Made by a program: the position numbers and the translations under genes. A stretch of DNA of 64,000 nt, from NCBI RefSeq assembly GCF_008838325.1, contig NZ_CP042829.1, positions 2,666,001 through 2,730,000 of the forward strand, in the 5' to 3' direction. The notes beneath the pieces were generated by a model that saw only the letters and a list, made by a program, of their open reading frames with translations, was not told the DNA's origin and made no database searches. Numbering within the stretch: the stretch's first letter is position 1; each line of letters begins with the position of its first letter. Shown in pieces: positions 1 to 7,535 of this stretch. Source of the DNA: Tepidiforma bonchosmolovskayae. Its GTDB lineage: Bacteria > Chloroflexota > Dehalococcoidia > Tepidiformales > Tepidiformaceae.

Positions 1-1
1 G

Positions 2-1948
2 GTCGCTGTCCGCAGCTCGGCGACCGCCGAAGACCTGCCGGAGGCGAGCTTCGCCGGCCAGCAGAGCACCTTCCTGAACGTCGTCGGCGCCGACAACGTC
101 GTGCGCGCCGTCCAGGCGTGCTGGGCGTCCCTGTTTGAAGCGCGCGCCATCTTCTACCGCGAGGAATCGGGCTACGACCACACAAAGGTCGGGCTGGCTG
201 TGCCCGTGCAGCGCATGGTGCAGTCAGAAATTTCGGGCGTGATGTTCACCGTCGAACCCGTAACGTCGGACCGCACGCGGATCACCATCGAAGCCGTCTA
301 CGGCCTGGGCGAGGGCATCGTTTCCGGCGAAATCTCCCCTGACCTCTACCTCGTCGACAAGGAGTCCCTCCAGATCATCTCCAAGACGGTGACACCGCAG
401 GAGCGGATGATCGCCCGCCGGCCGGACGCCGACGGCAGCCATGAAGGTGCCAATGCCTGGCTCCCCGTACCGGAGCACCTGCGAGAACGCCAGAAGCTGA
501 CCGACGCCGAGATCCGCGAGCTTGCCCGCATCGGCCGGGCCGTTGAAGAGCACTACGGCGCCCCGCAGGACATCGAGTGGGCGTACGAAAAGGGCCAGTT
601 CTACCTCGTCCAGGCGCGGCCGGTCACGACGCTCAAGGTTGCCATCGAGGCCGAAGATGGCGAGGAAGAAACCGCCCCGGTTCTTCTCACCGGGCAGCCC
701 GCGAGCCCGGGAGTTGGCGTCGGCCTGGTGCGGGTCGTGCATGACCCGCGCGAAATCGACATCGTGAAGCCCGGCGATGTCCTCGTCGCCGAGATGACGA
801 CTCCCGACTTCGTCCCGGCGATGAAGCGGGCCTCCGCAATCATCACCGAGCGCGGCGGCCGCACCTGCCACGCTGCGATCGTCAGCCGCGAACTCGGCAT
901 TCCGTGTGTCGTGGGCGTCGCGGGGGCCACCCGCCTCGAGGTCGGCCGCGAGGTCACCGTAGACGGGTCGGCCGGGCGGATCTACGACGGCCGCGCGGAA
1001 GCCCGCCTCGCGTGGTACGAACGCCAGAAAGAGCGGTACGCCCGGGCCGCTGCCCTCAAGACGACCACAAAGCTTTATGTCAATCTGGCCGAGCCCGAGC
1101 TCGCCGAGGTGGTGGCAAAGCGCCACGTCGACGGCGTCGGCCTTCTGCGCGCCGAATTTATCGTTGCGCAGATCGGCAAGCACCCGCGGCAGTTCATCGA
1201 AGAGGGACAGCCGGAGGAGTACACGCGCCGGCTCGAAGAGGGCATCAAGGAGTTCTGCCGGGCCTTCAATCCCCGGCCGGTGGTGTACCGGCTCACGGAC
1301 TTCAAGACGAACGAGTATGCCAACCTCGAGGGTGGGGCAAAGTACGAGCCCACGGAAGAAAACCCCATGATCGGCTACCGCGGTGCGAGCCGTTACATCC
1401 GCGAGCCGGACATCTTCCGCCTGGAGCTCGAAGCGATTAAAGGCGTCCGGAAGGAGTACAAGAACCTCTACGTGATGGTGCCGTTTGTCCGGACGCCGGA
1501 CGAGCTCCGCGCAGTCAAGCAGCTGATGTCCGAGCAGGGGCTCGTCCGCAGCGACGACTTTAAGCTCTGGATGATGGTCGAGGTCCCATCGAATGTCCTC
1601 ATCCTCGACCGCTTTATCGATGTCGGCATCGACGGCATCTCGATCGGATCGAATGACCTGACACAGCTCGTGCTCGGCATCGACCGCGATAGCGAGGCGC
1701 TGGCCGACATCTTCGACGAACGGAACGAAGCCGTCATGGCGGCAATCCAGACCGCCGTCACCGTCGCCCGCCGGCGCGGTATCACGGCCTCGATCTGCGG
1801 CCAGGCGCCAAGCGTCTACCCCGAGGTGACCGAGAAGCTCGTCGAGTGGGGCGCAACCAGCGTCAGCGTGAGCCCGGACATGATCGACCAGACGCGGGAG
1901 ATCATCGCCAACGCCGAAGCGAAGCTGGGACGCGCCCCCGCGCACTAA
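2..1948 (+). CDS. ppsA: Phosphoenolpyruvate synthase, 3' part (5' end outside window)
   Basis: Catalyses pyruvate + ATP + H2O to PEP + AMP + Pi, a cytoplasmic gluconeogenic step. The frame is open from base 2, where it already reads VAVRSSATAEDLPEASFAGQ, the conserved nucleotide-binding segment of the ATP-grasp domain, so roughly the first 100-130 residues lie upstream of the window. The swivelling phosphohistidine domain follows, with catalytic His in GGRTCHAAIVSRELG (codon 869-871). The C-terminal PEP/pyruvate-binding TIM barrel carries SIGSNDLTQLVLGIDRDS and the catalytic Cys in SICGQAPS. 648 residues are visible. The ATG at 101 is internal, not the start. A perfect 16-bp inverted repeat follows the stop. 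PPDK is the alternative, but the overall motif set fits PEP synthase better. Confidence 0.93.
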   Translation, partial: VAVRSSATAEDLPEASFAGQQSTFLNVVGADNVVRAVQACWASLFEARAIFYREESGYDHTKVGLAVPVQRMVQSEISGVMFTVEPVTSDRTRITIEAVYGLGEGIVSGEISPDLYLVDKESLQIISKTVTPQERMIARRPDADGSHEGANAWLPVPEHLRERQKLTDAEIRELARIGRAVEEHYGAPQDIEWAYEKGQFYLVQARPVTTLKVAIEAEDGEEETAPVLLTGQPASPGVGVGLVRVVHDPREIDIVKPGDVLVAEMTTPDFVPAMKRASAIITERGGRTCHAAIVSRELGIPCVVGVAGATRLEVGREVTVDGSAGRIYDGRAEARLAWYERQKERYARAAALKTTTKLYVNLAEPELAEVVAKRHVDGVGLLRAEFIVAQIGKHPRQFIEEGQPEEYTRRLEEGIKEFCRAFNPRPVVYRLTDFKTNEYANLEGGAKYEPTEENPMIGYRGASRYIREPDIFRLELEAIKGVRKEYKNLYVMVPFVRTPDELRAVKQLMSEQGLVRSDDFKLWMMVEVPSNVLILDRFIDVGIDGISIGSNDLTQLVLGIDRDSEALADIFDERNEAVMAAIQTAVTVARRRGITASICGQAPSVYPEVTEKLVEWGATSVSVSPDMIDQTREIIANAEAKLGRAPAH

Positions 1949-1953
1949 ACGGA

Positions 1954-2004
1954 CGCCTGGAACTCCCGGGCCTCCCGTCGAATGGGGGCCGGGAGTTCCA
2001 GGCG
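1954..2004 (+). terminator. Perfect 16-bp inverted repeat after ppsA
   Basis: Positions 1954-1969 and 1989-2004 are exact reverse complements around a 19-nt loop, starting 6 bp after the ppsA stop. No T-tract follows, so it may be a weak or factor-assisted terminator or an mRNA 3'-end stabiliser. It lies upstream of the dgt promoter. Confidence 0.55.
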
Positions 2005-2055
2005 ATCGAGCCTCCGTCGCGATGCCCCTCCGGCCGGGCCGGCTGCCCGGCGTGG

Positions 2056-2084
2056 TTGGGGGCGGCGGGTTCGGACCGTACAAT
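2056..2084 (+). promoter_or_regulatory. Promoter of dgt, leaderless type
   Basis: TTGGGG (2056-2061), 17-bp spacer, TACAAT (2079-2084), then only 8 bp to the ATG at 2093. Transcription would start at or next to the start codon. No Shine-Dalgarno sequence is present. Confidence 0.5.
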
Positions 2085-2092
2085 CCGCGCAT

Positions 2093-3145
2093 ATGGACCT
2101 CTTCGACGTCCGGCGGCGGCTCGAAGCGTTCGAGGCGACGCTCAGCCCCTACGCCGCCCGGAGCACGACCAGCCGGGGAAGGAAGCGCCCCGAACCGCCC
2201 TCCCCGCTCCGCCTCGAGTTCCAGCGCGACCGCGACCGCATCCTCCACACCAAGGCGTTCCGGCGGCTCAAGCACAAGACACAGGTGTTCATCGCGCCGG
2301 CGCAGGACCACTTCGTCACGCGGCTCACCCACACCCTTGAAGTCGCCCAGGTAGCCCGGACGATCGCCCGCGCACTGAACCTGAACGAGGACCTCGCCGA
2401 AGCCGCCGCCCTTGGTCATGACATCGGCCATGGACCCTTTGGCCACGCCGGCGAGGAGGCGCTCGCCGAATGCCTTCCCGAGGGGTTCCGGCACAACTAC
2501 CAGTCGGTGCGCGTGCTCGACCGGCTGGAGAATGGCGGCCGCGGCCTGAATCTGACGTTCGAGGTGCTCGACGCGGTGGAGAAAAGCTCGAAGGCGCGCG
2601 AAGACATCTTCGCCGAGGGCTGGGGCGTCCCCGTGACCCTCGAAGGGCAGGTAGTCAAGACCGCCGACGCCATCGCCTACCTTAACCACGATATCCTCGA
2701 CGCCGTTCGGGCCGGGATTATCACCGAGGACGATCTGCCGGACAGCACGAAGCGGCTGATTGGGCGCAGCCACGCCGAGCGGCTGGACACACTCATCTGC
2801 GACATCGTCGAGGCCAGCTGGGCGGCCACCGGAGCAGGCCCCGACCCGGTCATCCGCTTCAGCCCGGCCATCCACGCGGCGGCGAACGAACTCCGCGAGT
2901 TCATGTTTGAGCGGGTCTACCTCTATGACACCACCCGCAGGGAAGCTGAACGCGGCAAGCGGATCGTCCGGTTCCTGTTCGAGCACTTTGTGCGGCACCC
3001 CGAAGGGATCTCGCCGGACTACTCCCTCCCCGAGGACCCGGTGGAGCGGCGCGCCGCCGACTACGTCAGCGGGATGACGGACCGCTTTGCCATCCGGCTC
3101 GCTGCGTCCCTGGGGTGTCCTGACGCGATCGGCTGGCAGGTCTGA
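2093..3145 (+). CDS. dgt: Deoxyguanosinetriphosphate triphosphohydrolase (dGTPase), HD superfamily
   Basis: Hydrolyses dGTP, and possibly other dNTPs, to deoxynucleoside and triphosphate; a cytoplasmic dNTP-pool enzyme. The 350-residue protein carries the metal-binding HD motif: His80 in RLTHTLEV and His109-Asp110 in ALGHDIGHGPFGHAGE. A further conserved Asp lies in VVKTADAIAYLNHDILD. The conserved N-terminal segment RDRDRILHTKAFRRLKHKTQ matches the family. A longer in-frame start at 1982 would run through the ppsA hairpin and give a non-conserved arginine-rich extension, so ATG 2093 is preferred, directly behind a good -10 box. It sits upstream of dnaG with one gene between. Confidence 0.9.
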   Translation: MDLFDVRRRLEAFEATLSPYAARSTTSRGRKRPEPPSPLRLEFQRDRDRILHTKAFRRLKHKTQVFIAPAQDHFVTRLTHTLEVAQVARTIARALNLNEDLAEAAALGHDIGHGPFGHAGEEALAECLPEGFRHNYQSVRVLDRLENGGRGLNLTFEVLDAVEKSSKAREDIFAEGWGVPVTLEGQVVKTADAIAYLNHDILDAVRAGIITEDDLPDSTKRLIGRSHAERLDTLICDIVEASWAATGAGPDPVIRFSPAIHAAANELREFMFERVYLYDTTRREAERGKRIVRFLFEHFVRHPEGISPDYSLPEDPVERRAADYVSGMTDRFAIRLAASLGCPDAIGWQV

Positions 3146-3151
3146 TAACGC

Positions 3152-3173
3152 CGCGCGCCTTTCCCGCGCGTTT
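3152..3173 (+). terminator. Weak hairpin after dgt
   Basis: CGCGCG at 3152-3157 can pair with CGCGCG at 3165-3170 over a 7-nt loop and is followed by TTT. The stem is short and the T-tract minimal. Confidence 0.3.
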
Positions 3174-3237
3174 CGGTGCCAGCTGCAGCCCGCCTTGAAG
3201 GTAGGTAGAGCCGCGCCGATACTCGGGTCAGCCCGCC

Positions 3238-4794
3238 ATGTCCAATCGATTCGGCTCCGGCCACGACGACGAGCCCGTCATTGGTGCGACCTATTCGCCA
3301 CCGGATGAACCGGTCATCGGCGGATCGTATCCCCCCGACGAACCTGCGCCGCCGACCATCGGCGGGTATACCGGCGAGCCGTACTACGAAGACGACGAGT
3401 TCGCCGGGGAAGACGGTTACTGGGACGACGAATACTACGGCGACGCAGAGCCGCCAGCGCGCCAGCCGATGTTCTACGTATTCCTTTTCCTCGCCGCGGT
3501 CGTCGGCGGTGTGCTGGTGTTCCTGGTCTTCAACCTCGTGCGGGGCGGCGGGAACGGAGGCACGGCACCCGCGACGGAGTTCGCGGTCCGCATCGAATCG
3601 CCCGCCCGCGACCAGCGGCTCGAGATCAACCGCGAACACGAGGCGGTCGTCCAGGCCTCGGCCACCGAGCCGCTGCGGCGATTCGAACTGTTCGTGGGCG
3701 ACCGCGTCGTCGATGCCGTCGACGTGAGCGAGGCTCCCCCGGACAACCGTTACCGCGCCACCCTCCGGTTCACGCTGCCCAGCAAGGGCACGTACGACCT
3801 CTTTGTGCGCGTATTCGCCGCGTCCGGTGCTTCGAAAGACTCCGAGAAGGTGCGCGTTGTCGCCATCGAGCCAGTGGGTGAGCGGCCGCAAACCATCCAG
3901 GGGCGGGTGGTGGCTGACGCCACCCTGCGCGAGGGCCCCGGCGACACCTTCGCCGAGGCGGGCAGCCTCCGCGCCGGCGCACAGGTGACGATTACCGGGA
4001 AGACTCGCGACCTCGCGTGGCTGCTTGTGCAGCCGCCCGCGGGGCGCGCCGGGTGGGTCCGGCGCGCGGCCATCGAGCCGCTCGACACGCTCGACCTTGT
4101 ACCGGTCCGCGATGCCACCCCCACGCCCGTGCCGACAGCAACCTCGACTGCCGCGCCATCCCCGACGGCAACCGTCTCGCCATCGCCGTCGCCGGCCGCC
4201 AATGCTCCCGATTTCGTGCCTACGAACGCGGTGCTCGCTCAGGGCGGCGCTGTCCTTCGCGTCACGATTTCGAACGTCAGCAACAACGCCTACAGCGGTC
4301 CGCTTGTGGTTGCCGTGGGCGGGGACGTCCCGCAGCAGGAGCTGGCGATGAACGTGAACCTCCCGGCAAACGGCGGCTCGACGGTCGTCGAATTCCCGGT
4401 CACCCCGCCGATTACCCAGCCCGGGAAGCGCGCGGTGGTGACCGTCGACCCGGCCAACATCGTGCGCGAGCAGCGCGAGGACAACAACGGCGCGACCTTC
4501 GTGCTCCAGCCGCCGGTTGAAGCGCCGAATCTCGTGATTACCTCCGCGAGCGTCACGGCAACAACGATCGACGTCGTGGTGCGAAACGACGGCGGCCCGC
4601 TCCCGGTGACCAGCCTCGTCGTCCAGGTCCAGCTCGGCGGAGAGACCACGAGCAAGAGCGTGAGCCTCGCCCTCGCCACGGGCCAGTCATCGCCGGTCAT
4701 CTCCGTGGCGCGCCCCGCCGGCTCCGGACAGGCGACCGTCACGGTCTACGTCGGCAATCAGCCGCTCGCCAGCACCACCGTGCAGCTTCCCTAG
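3238..4794 (+). CDS. Membrane-anchored extracytoplasmic protein with SH3-like and CARDB-like domains
   Basis: 518 residues. The N-terminal about 77 residues are acidic, Pro/Gly/Tyr rich and contain the repeated motif EPVIG. One transmembrane helix follows at about 78-101, so the rest should be outside the cell. After it come a beta-rich Ig-like region (about 115-215), a bacterial SH3-like domain (about 220-285, with DATLREGPGDTFAEAGSL) and a Thr/Pro/Ser-rich linker typical of surface proteins. Two CARDB-type beta domains follow (about 320-425 and 430-518; note REQREDNNGATFVLQ). No catalytic motif is visible. Role unknown; a structural or cell-wall-binding function is plausible. Neighbours are dgt and dnaG. 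Confidence 0.75.
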   Translation: MSNRFGSGHDDEPVIGATYSPPDEPVIGGSYPPDEPAPPTIGGYTGEPYYEDDEFAGEDGYWDDEYYGDAEPPARQPMFYVFLFLAAVVGGVLVFLVFNLVRGGGNGGTAPATEFAVRIESPARDQRLEINREHEAVVQASATEPLRRFELFVGDRVVDAVDVSEAPPDNRYRATLRFTLPSKGTYDLFVRVFAASGASKDSEKVRVVAIEPVGERPQTIQGRVVADATLREGPGDTFAEAGSLRAGAQVTITGKTRDLAWLLVQPPAGRAGWVRRAAIEPLDTLDLVPVRDATPTPVPTATSTAAPSPTATVSPSPSPAANAPDFVPTNAVLAQGGAVLRVTISNVSNNAYSGPLVVAVGGDVPQQELAMNVNLPANGGSTVVEFPVTPPITQPGKRAVVTVDPANIVREQREDNNGATFVLQPPVEAPNLVITSASVTATTIDVVVRNDGGPLPVTSLVVQVQLGGETTSKSVSLALATGQSSPVISVARPAGSGQATVTVYVGNQPLASTTVQLP

Positions 4795-4857
4795 ACGTAA
4801 TCGTGCCCTGCGCGTTCAGGCCGGCCCGCAGGCATCACCTCCGTCGGCCGGGGCACG

Positions 4858-4863
4858 TACGAT
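4858..4863 (+). promoter_or_regulatory. -10 box of dnaG, leaderless type
   Basis: TACGAT lies 6 bp upstream of the dnaG ATG at 4870. The intervening GGAGAT resembles a Shine-Dalgarno site but abuts the ATG, too close to work as one. A 7-bp inverted repeat (4802-4808 with 4851-4857) spans this region. Confidence 0.45.
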
Positions 4864-4869
4864 GGAGAT

Positions 4870-6714
4870 ATGGACGTCGTTGACGCCATCAAACGTCAGG
4901 TCGACCTTGTCGCCTACATCGGGCGATTCACGCCCCTGCAGAAGTCCGGGCGAAGCTACCGCGGGCTCTGCCCGTTTCACACCGAAAAGACGCCGTCATT
5001 TTATGTCTTTCCTGAGCGCGGGACCTGGCGCTGCTTCGGCGCCTGCGGGGAAGGCGGTGACCTCTTTACCTTCGTCGAGAAGCGCGAGAACGTCGATTTC
5101 CGGGGGGCGCTCCGCATCCTCGCTACCGAGGCTGGCATCCAGCTCCACGAAGATGACCCGAAGCGCCGCTCGCACATCGAGCGGCTGGCCGCCATCGTCT
5201 CCGCTGCCGTCGGCTTCTACGAGCGGCAGCTGCGCGAACCTGAGGGTGCAGAAGCCCTTGAATACCTGAGCGGTGCGCGGGGACTTACCGCCGACACTAT
5301 CGGAGCATGGCACCTCGGCTGGGCGCCCGACGGATGGCACCACCTGCGCGATTTCCTCCTCAACCGCGGCTACACCGTCCCCGATATGGTGGCCGCCGGC
5401 GTGCTGGTTGACGCCGAAGAGGGGCGGGAGCCGTACGACCGCTTCCGCGGGCGCGTCATCATCCCAATCGCCAACGAGCGCGGCGAGTTCGTGGCGCTGG
5501 CGGGCCGCGGCCTCCACGGCGAAGAGCCCAAGTATCTCAACTCGCCCCAGACCGAAATCTTCGACAAGGGCCGCACGCTGTTCGGCCTGCATGCCGCCGC
5601 TGATGCCATCCGCTTGCAGGGCGAGGTCGTCGTCGTCGAAGGGTACATGGACGTGCTGGGGCCCTGGCAGGCTGGCTACCGCAACGTCGTCGCCACGATG
5701 GGCACCAGCCTCACGCGCCACCACGCCGCGCTGCTCCGCCGCTTCGCCCCGCGCATCGTCCTCGCCCTCGACCCCGATGCCGCGGGAATGAACGCCGCGG
5801 AGCGCGCCGGGAGCCTCCTCTTCGGCTTCAGCGGCGAGGAGCATGCCGCCGACGCGGCCCGCGCAGCCGACGCCCTCGCCGTAGATACCGACATCGACCT
5901 GCGCGTGGCGCCGCTGCCCGCCGGCCGCGACCCCGACGAACTCGTCCGGGACGACCGCCCCGCCTGGGAGCGGGCCATCGCGGGGGCACAGCCGTTTGTG
6001 GAGTTTCTGCTCTTCCGCATGCTCGGCGAGCGCCGGCCCGTCTCGCCGCTCGAGGTGCGCCACCTGGTCGACCGTCTGTCGCCCGTCCTGCTAGCGGTCA
6101 GCGACCCTGTCGAGCGCGGGCTCTACATCCAGCGGGTGGCCCGGCACCTCGGGGTCCCCGAGACGACCGTGGTCGACCGCCTGCGTCGCGGACGCCAGGC
6201 GGGCCCCCGGGCAGCCCCGGAGCAGGCAGCGCGCCGCCCTTCTGGGCCCGAGGAAGTCCTGCTCGCTCTCCTCCTTCGGCATCCCGGGCTCCGGCTGGCC
6301 TATCGCAATTACCCGGAGTCGCTCTTCACCGGCGCTGTCGAGCGGGAGGTTTTCCGCCGCTGGCTCCGCGACCCCGAGTCCGCGCTGGCCGCGACGGACG
6401 AAGTCGGGCAGCGCGCCCGCGAACTGGCCGCGTATCGGCTCCCGCCGCTCACCGAAGCGGAGGCGCGGCGCGCCGCTGACAGGAAAATCGAAGACCTGCT
6501 CAAGGAGCGCATCCGTCTCCACCAGGCCGCGCGTGCGGAGCAGCTTTCCGAGGCTGAGCGTTCCCTCGGGGCAAAACGCCTCGCTGAACTCGCCCTTGCC
6601 GCCTGGCGCGGGGAGGTGCCTGCGGGGCCCGAACGCGACCTGGCCGAAGCGCTCATTGAAGAGTTTGAGCTCGGGCTGAGCATCCACCGCCGCGAAACGC
6701 CGCCCGCGCACTAA
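4870..6714 (+). CDS. dnaG: DNA primase DnaG
   Basis: Synthesises RNA primers at the replication fork with DnaB. 614 residues, normal length. The N-terminal CHC2 zinc site is Cys34, His37, Cys55 and Cys59 (CPFHTEKTPSFYVF, then WRCFGACGEGGD); the last pair is C-x3-C rather than the usual C-x2-C. The TOPRIM domain has the catalytic Glu in VVVVEGYMDVLG and the Asp pair in LALDPDAAG. The C-terminal region from about 450 to 614 is helical and fits the DnaB-interaction domain. Start ATG 4870 sits 6 bp behind TACGAT. No rpoD gene follows, unlike the classical macromolecular synthesis operon. Confidence 0.95.
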   Translation: MDVVDAIKRQVDLVAYIGRFTPLQKSGRSYRGLCPFHTEKTPSFYVFPERGTWRCFGACGEGGDLFTFVEKRENVDFRGALRILATEAGIQLHEDDPKRRSHIERLAAIVSAAVGFYERQLREPEGAEALEYLSGARGLTADTIGAWHLGWAPDGWHHLRDFLLNRGYTVPDMVAAGVLVDAEEGREPYDRFRGRVIIPIANERGEFVALAGRGLHGEEPKYLNSPQTEIFDKGRTLFGLHAAADAIRLQGEVVVVEGYMDVLGPWQAGYRNVVATMGTSLTRHHAALLRRFAPRIVLALDPDAAGMNAAERAGSLLFGFSGEEHAADAARAADALAVDTDIDLRVAPLPAGRDPDELVRDDRPAWERAIAGAQPFVEFLLFRMLGERRPVSPLEVRHLVDRLSPVLLAVSDPVERGLYIQRVARHLGVPETTVVDRLRRGRQAGPRAAPEQAARRPSGPEEVLLALLLRHPGLRLAYRNYPESLFTGAVEREVFRRWLRDPESALAATDEVGQRARELAAYRLPPLTEAEARRAADRKIEDLLKERIRLHQAARAEQLSEAERSLGAKRLAELALAAWRGEVPAGPERDLAEALIEEFELGLSIHRRETPPAH

Positions 6715-6765
6715 GAAATTTCCGATTTTCGCGGCCGAAAGCGTCGCCACCCGGTCTTTACCATC

Positions 6766-6795
6766 TTGACACCATTCTGTCCCGCGGCGTATTAC
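6766..6795 (+). promoter_or_regulatory. Sigma70-type promoter of the 6845 small gene
   Basis: TTGACA (6766-6771), 18-bp spacer, TATTAC (6790-6795). It is one of the closest matches to the housekeeping consensus in the window and gives a leader of about 42 nt ending in a strong ribosome-binding site. Confidence 0.6.
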
Positions 6796-6844
6796 ATACC
6801 GGCCGGTCGGCATGTTGCCGCCGGATTCTCGCGGGAGGTGCCTA

Positions 6845-6937
6845 ATGGCTAGGCTCCGGATGCTCCTCGTTGCTGGCGCGCTGGCTGCGGTCGCGGTCGT
6901 TTCGACGGCTGCGCCCATGCTGACCATCAGCTGGTAA
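6845..6937 (+). CDS. 30-residue hydrophobic peptide, secreted or membrane-associated
   Basis: ATG 6845 to TAA 6937 encodes a peptide beginning MARLRMLLVAGALAAVAVV and ending in MLTISW. It has a basic N-terminus and one hydrophobic stretch, like a bare signal peptide or a single membrane span. The evidence for expression is unusually good. There is a consensus-like promoter, an extended Shine-Dalgarno GGGAGGTG 5 nt before the ATG, and a GC hairpin starting 24 nt after the stop. It has its own transcription unit between dnaG and a convergent tetR. Function unknown. The main alternative is a leader peptide or sRNA. Confidence 0.5.
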   Translation: MARLRMLLVAGALAAVAVVSTAAPMLTISW

Positions 6938-6961
6938 CAGAGAGCGCAACCCCCATCAGGA

Positions 6962-6984
6962 GGGGCCGCCCAGGCGGCCCCTTC
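6962..6984 (+). terminator. GC hairpin after the 6845 peptide
   Basis: GGGGCCGCC (6962-6970) and GGCGGCCCC (6973-6981) are exact complements followed by TTC. It lies between the peptide gene and the convergent tetR stop and may serve both. Confidence 0.5.
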
Positions 6985-6998
6985 GCCATGCCCGTGCC

Positions 6999-7535
6999 TC
7001 AGGCCGAATCTCCCGCAGCCGCCGCGCCCCGGTAGCGGATGTGCAGCGCGGCGGCGTCAATGAGCCGGCCGACCAGTTCCGCGGTGGCGAGGGCTTCCCT
7101 CGGCCCCTGGCCCGCCCGGATTGCAGCATCGGCCAGTACCGTCAGCCGCTCCGCAAGGAAGGCATCGAGCAGCTCGCCGACGCGTCGCTCTCGCCCTGCG
7201 GTTGCCCAAATGTCGAGCAGGAGTGCGCTGTGCTCCGCATCGAAGGCGGTCCCCAGGAACGCCTCGGCCGCGGCTGGCGGCGATGCGCCGGCAGCAAGTG
7301 CCTCCGCAGCCCGCTCGAGCCGCCGCCTGGCCTCGTCCAGCACGTCTTCGACCACCGCCAGGTACAGGTCGAGCTTGGTGGTGAAGTGCGCATAGACCGC
7401 GCCCTTCGAGAGCCCGGCCGACGCTGCGATGGCGTCGAGCGAAGCGCCCTCGTATCCGCGGGCTGCGACCGCCCGTCGTGCCGCCTCGACCAGCTGGCGG
7501 CGAGTCCTAGCTCGCCGCTCTTCCTGGCGCGTCAT
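6999..7535 (-). CDS. TetR/AcrR-family transcriptional regulator
   Basis: 178-residue repressor-type protein. The N-terminal helix-turn-helix (about residues 10-55) reads through GASLDAIAASAGLSKGAV and YAHFTTKLDLYLAVV, classic for TetR. The C-terminal helical domain would bind an unknown ligand. ATG 7535 is chosen because the family N-terminus starts there and GGAGGCAGG precedes it; an extension to 7826 would only read HD-GYP codons in another frame. Its start lies inside the last 29 bp of the upstream HD-GYP gene on the same strand, so the two are probably co-transcribed and translationally coupled. Confidence 0.85.
   Translation of the reverse strand: MTRQEERRARTRRQLVEAARRAVAARGYEGASLDAIAASAGLSKGAVYAHFTTKLDLYLAVVEDVLDEARRRLERAAEALAAGASPPAAAEAFLGTAFDAEHSALLLDIWATAGRERRVGELLDAFLAERLTVLADAAIRAGQGPREALATAELVGRLIDAAALHIRYRGAAAAGDSA

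Noticed and set aside
224-2998. Very long minus-strand open frame (924 codons) opposite ppsA and dgt
   Set aside because: It lies antisense to two clearly conserved genes, has low-complexity Arg/Asp/Gly composition and no recognisable motif; a GC-rich mirror frame.
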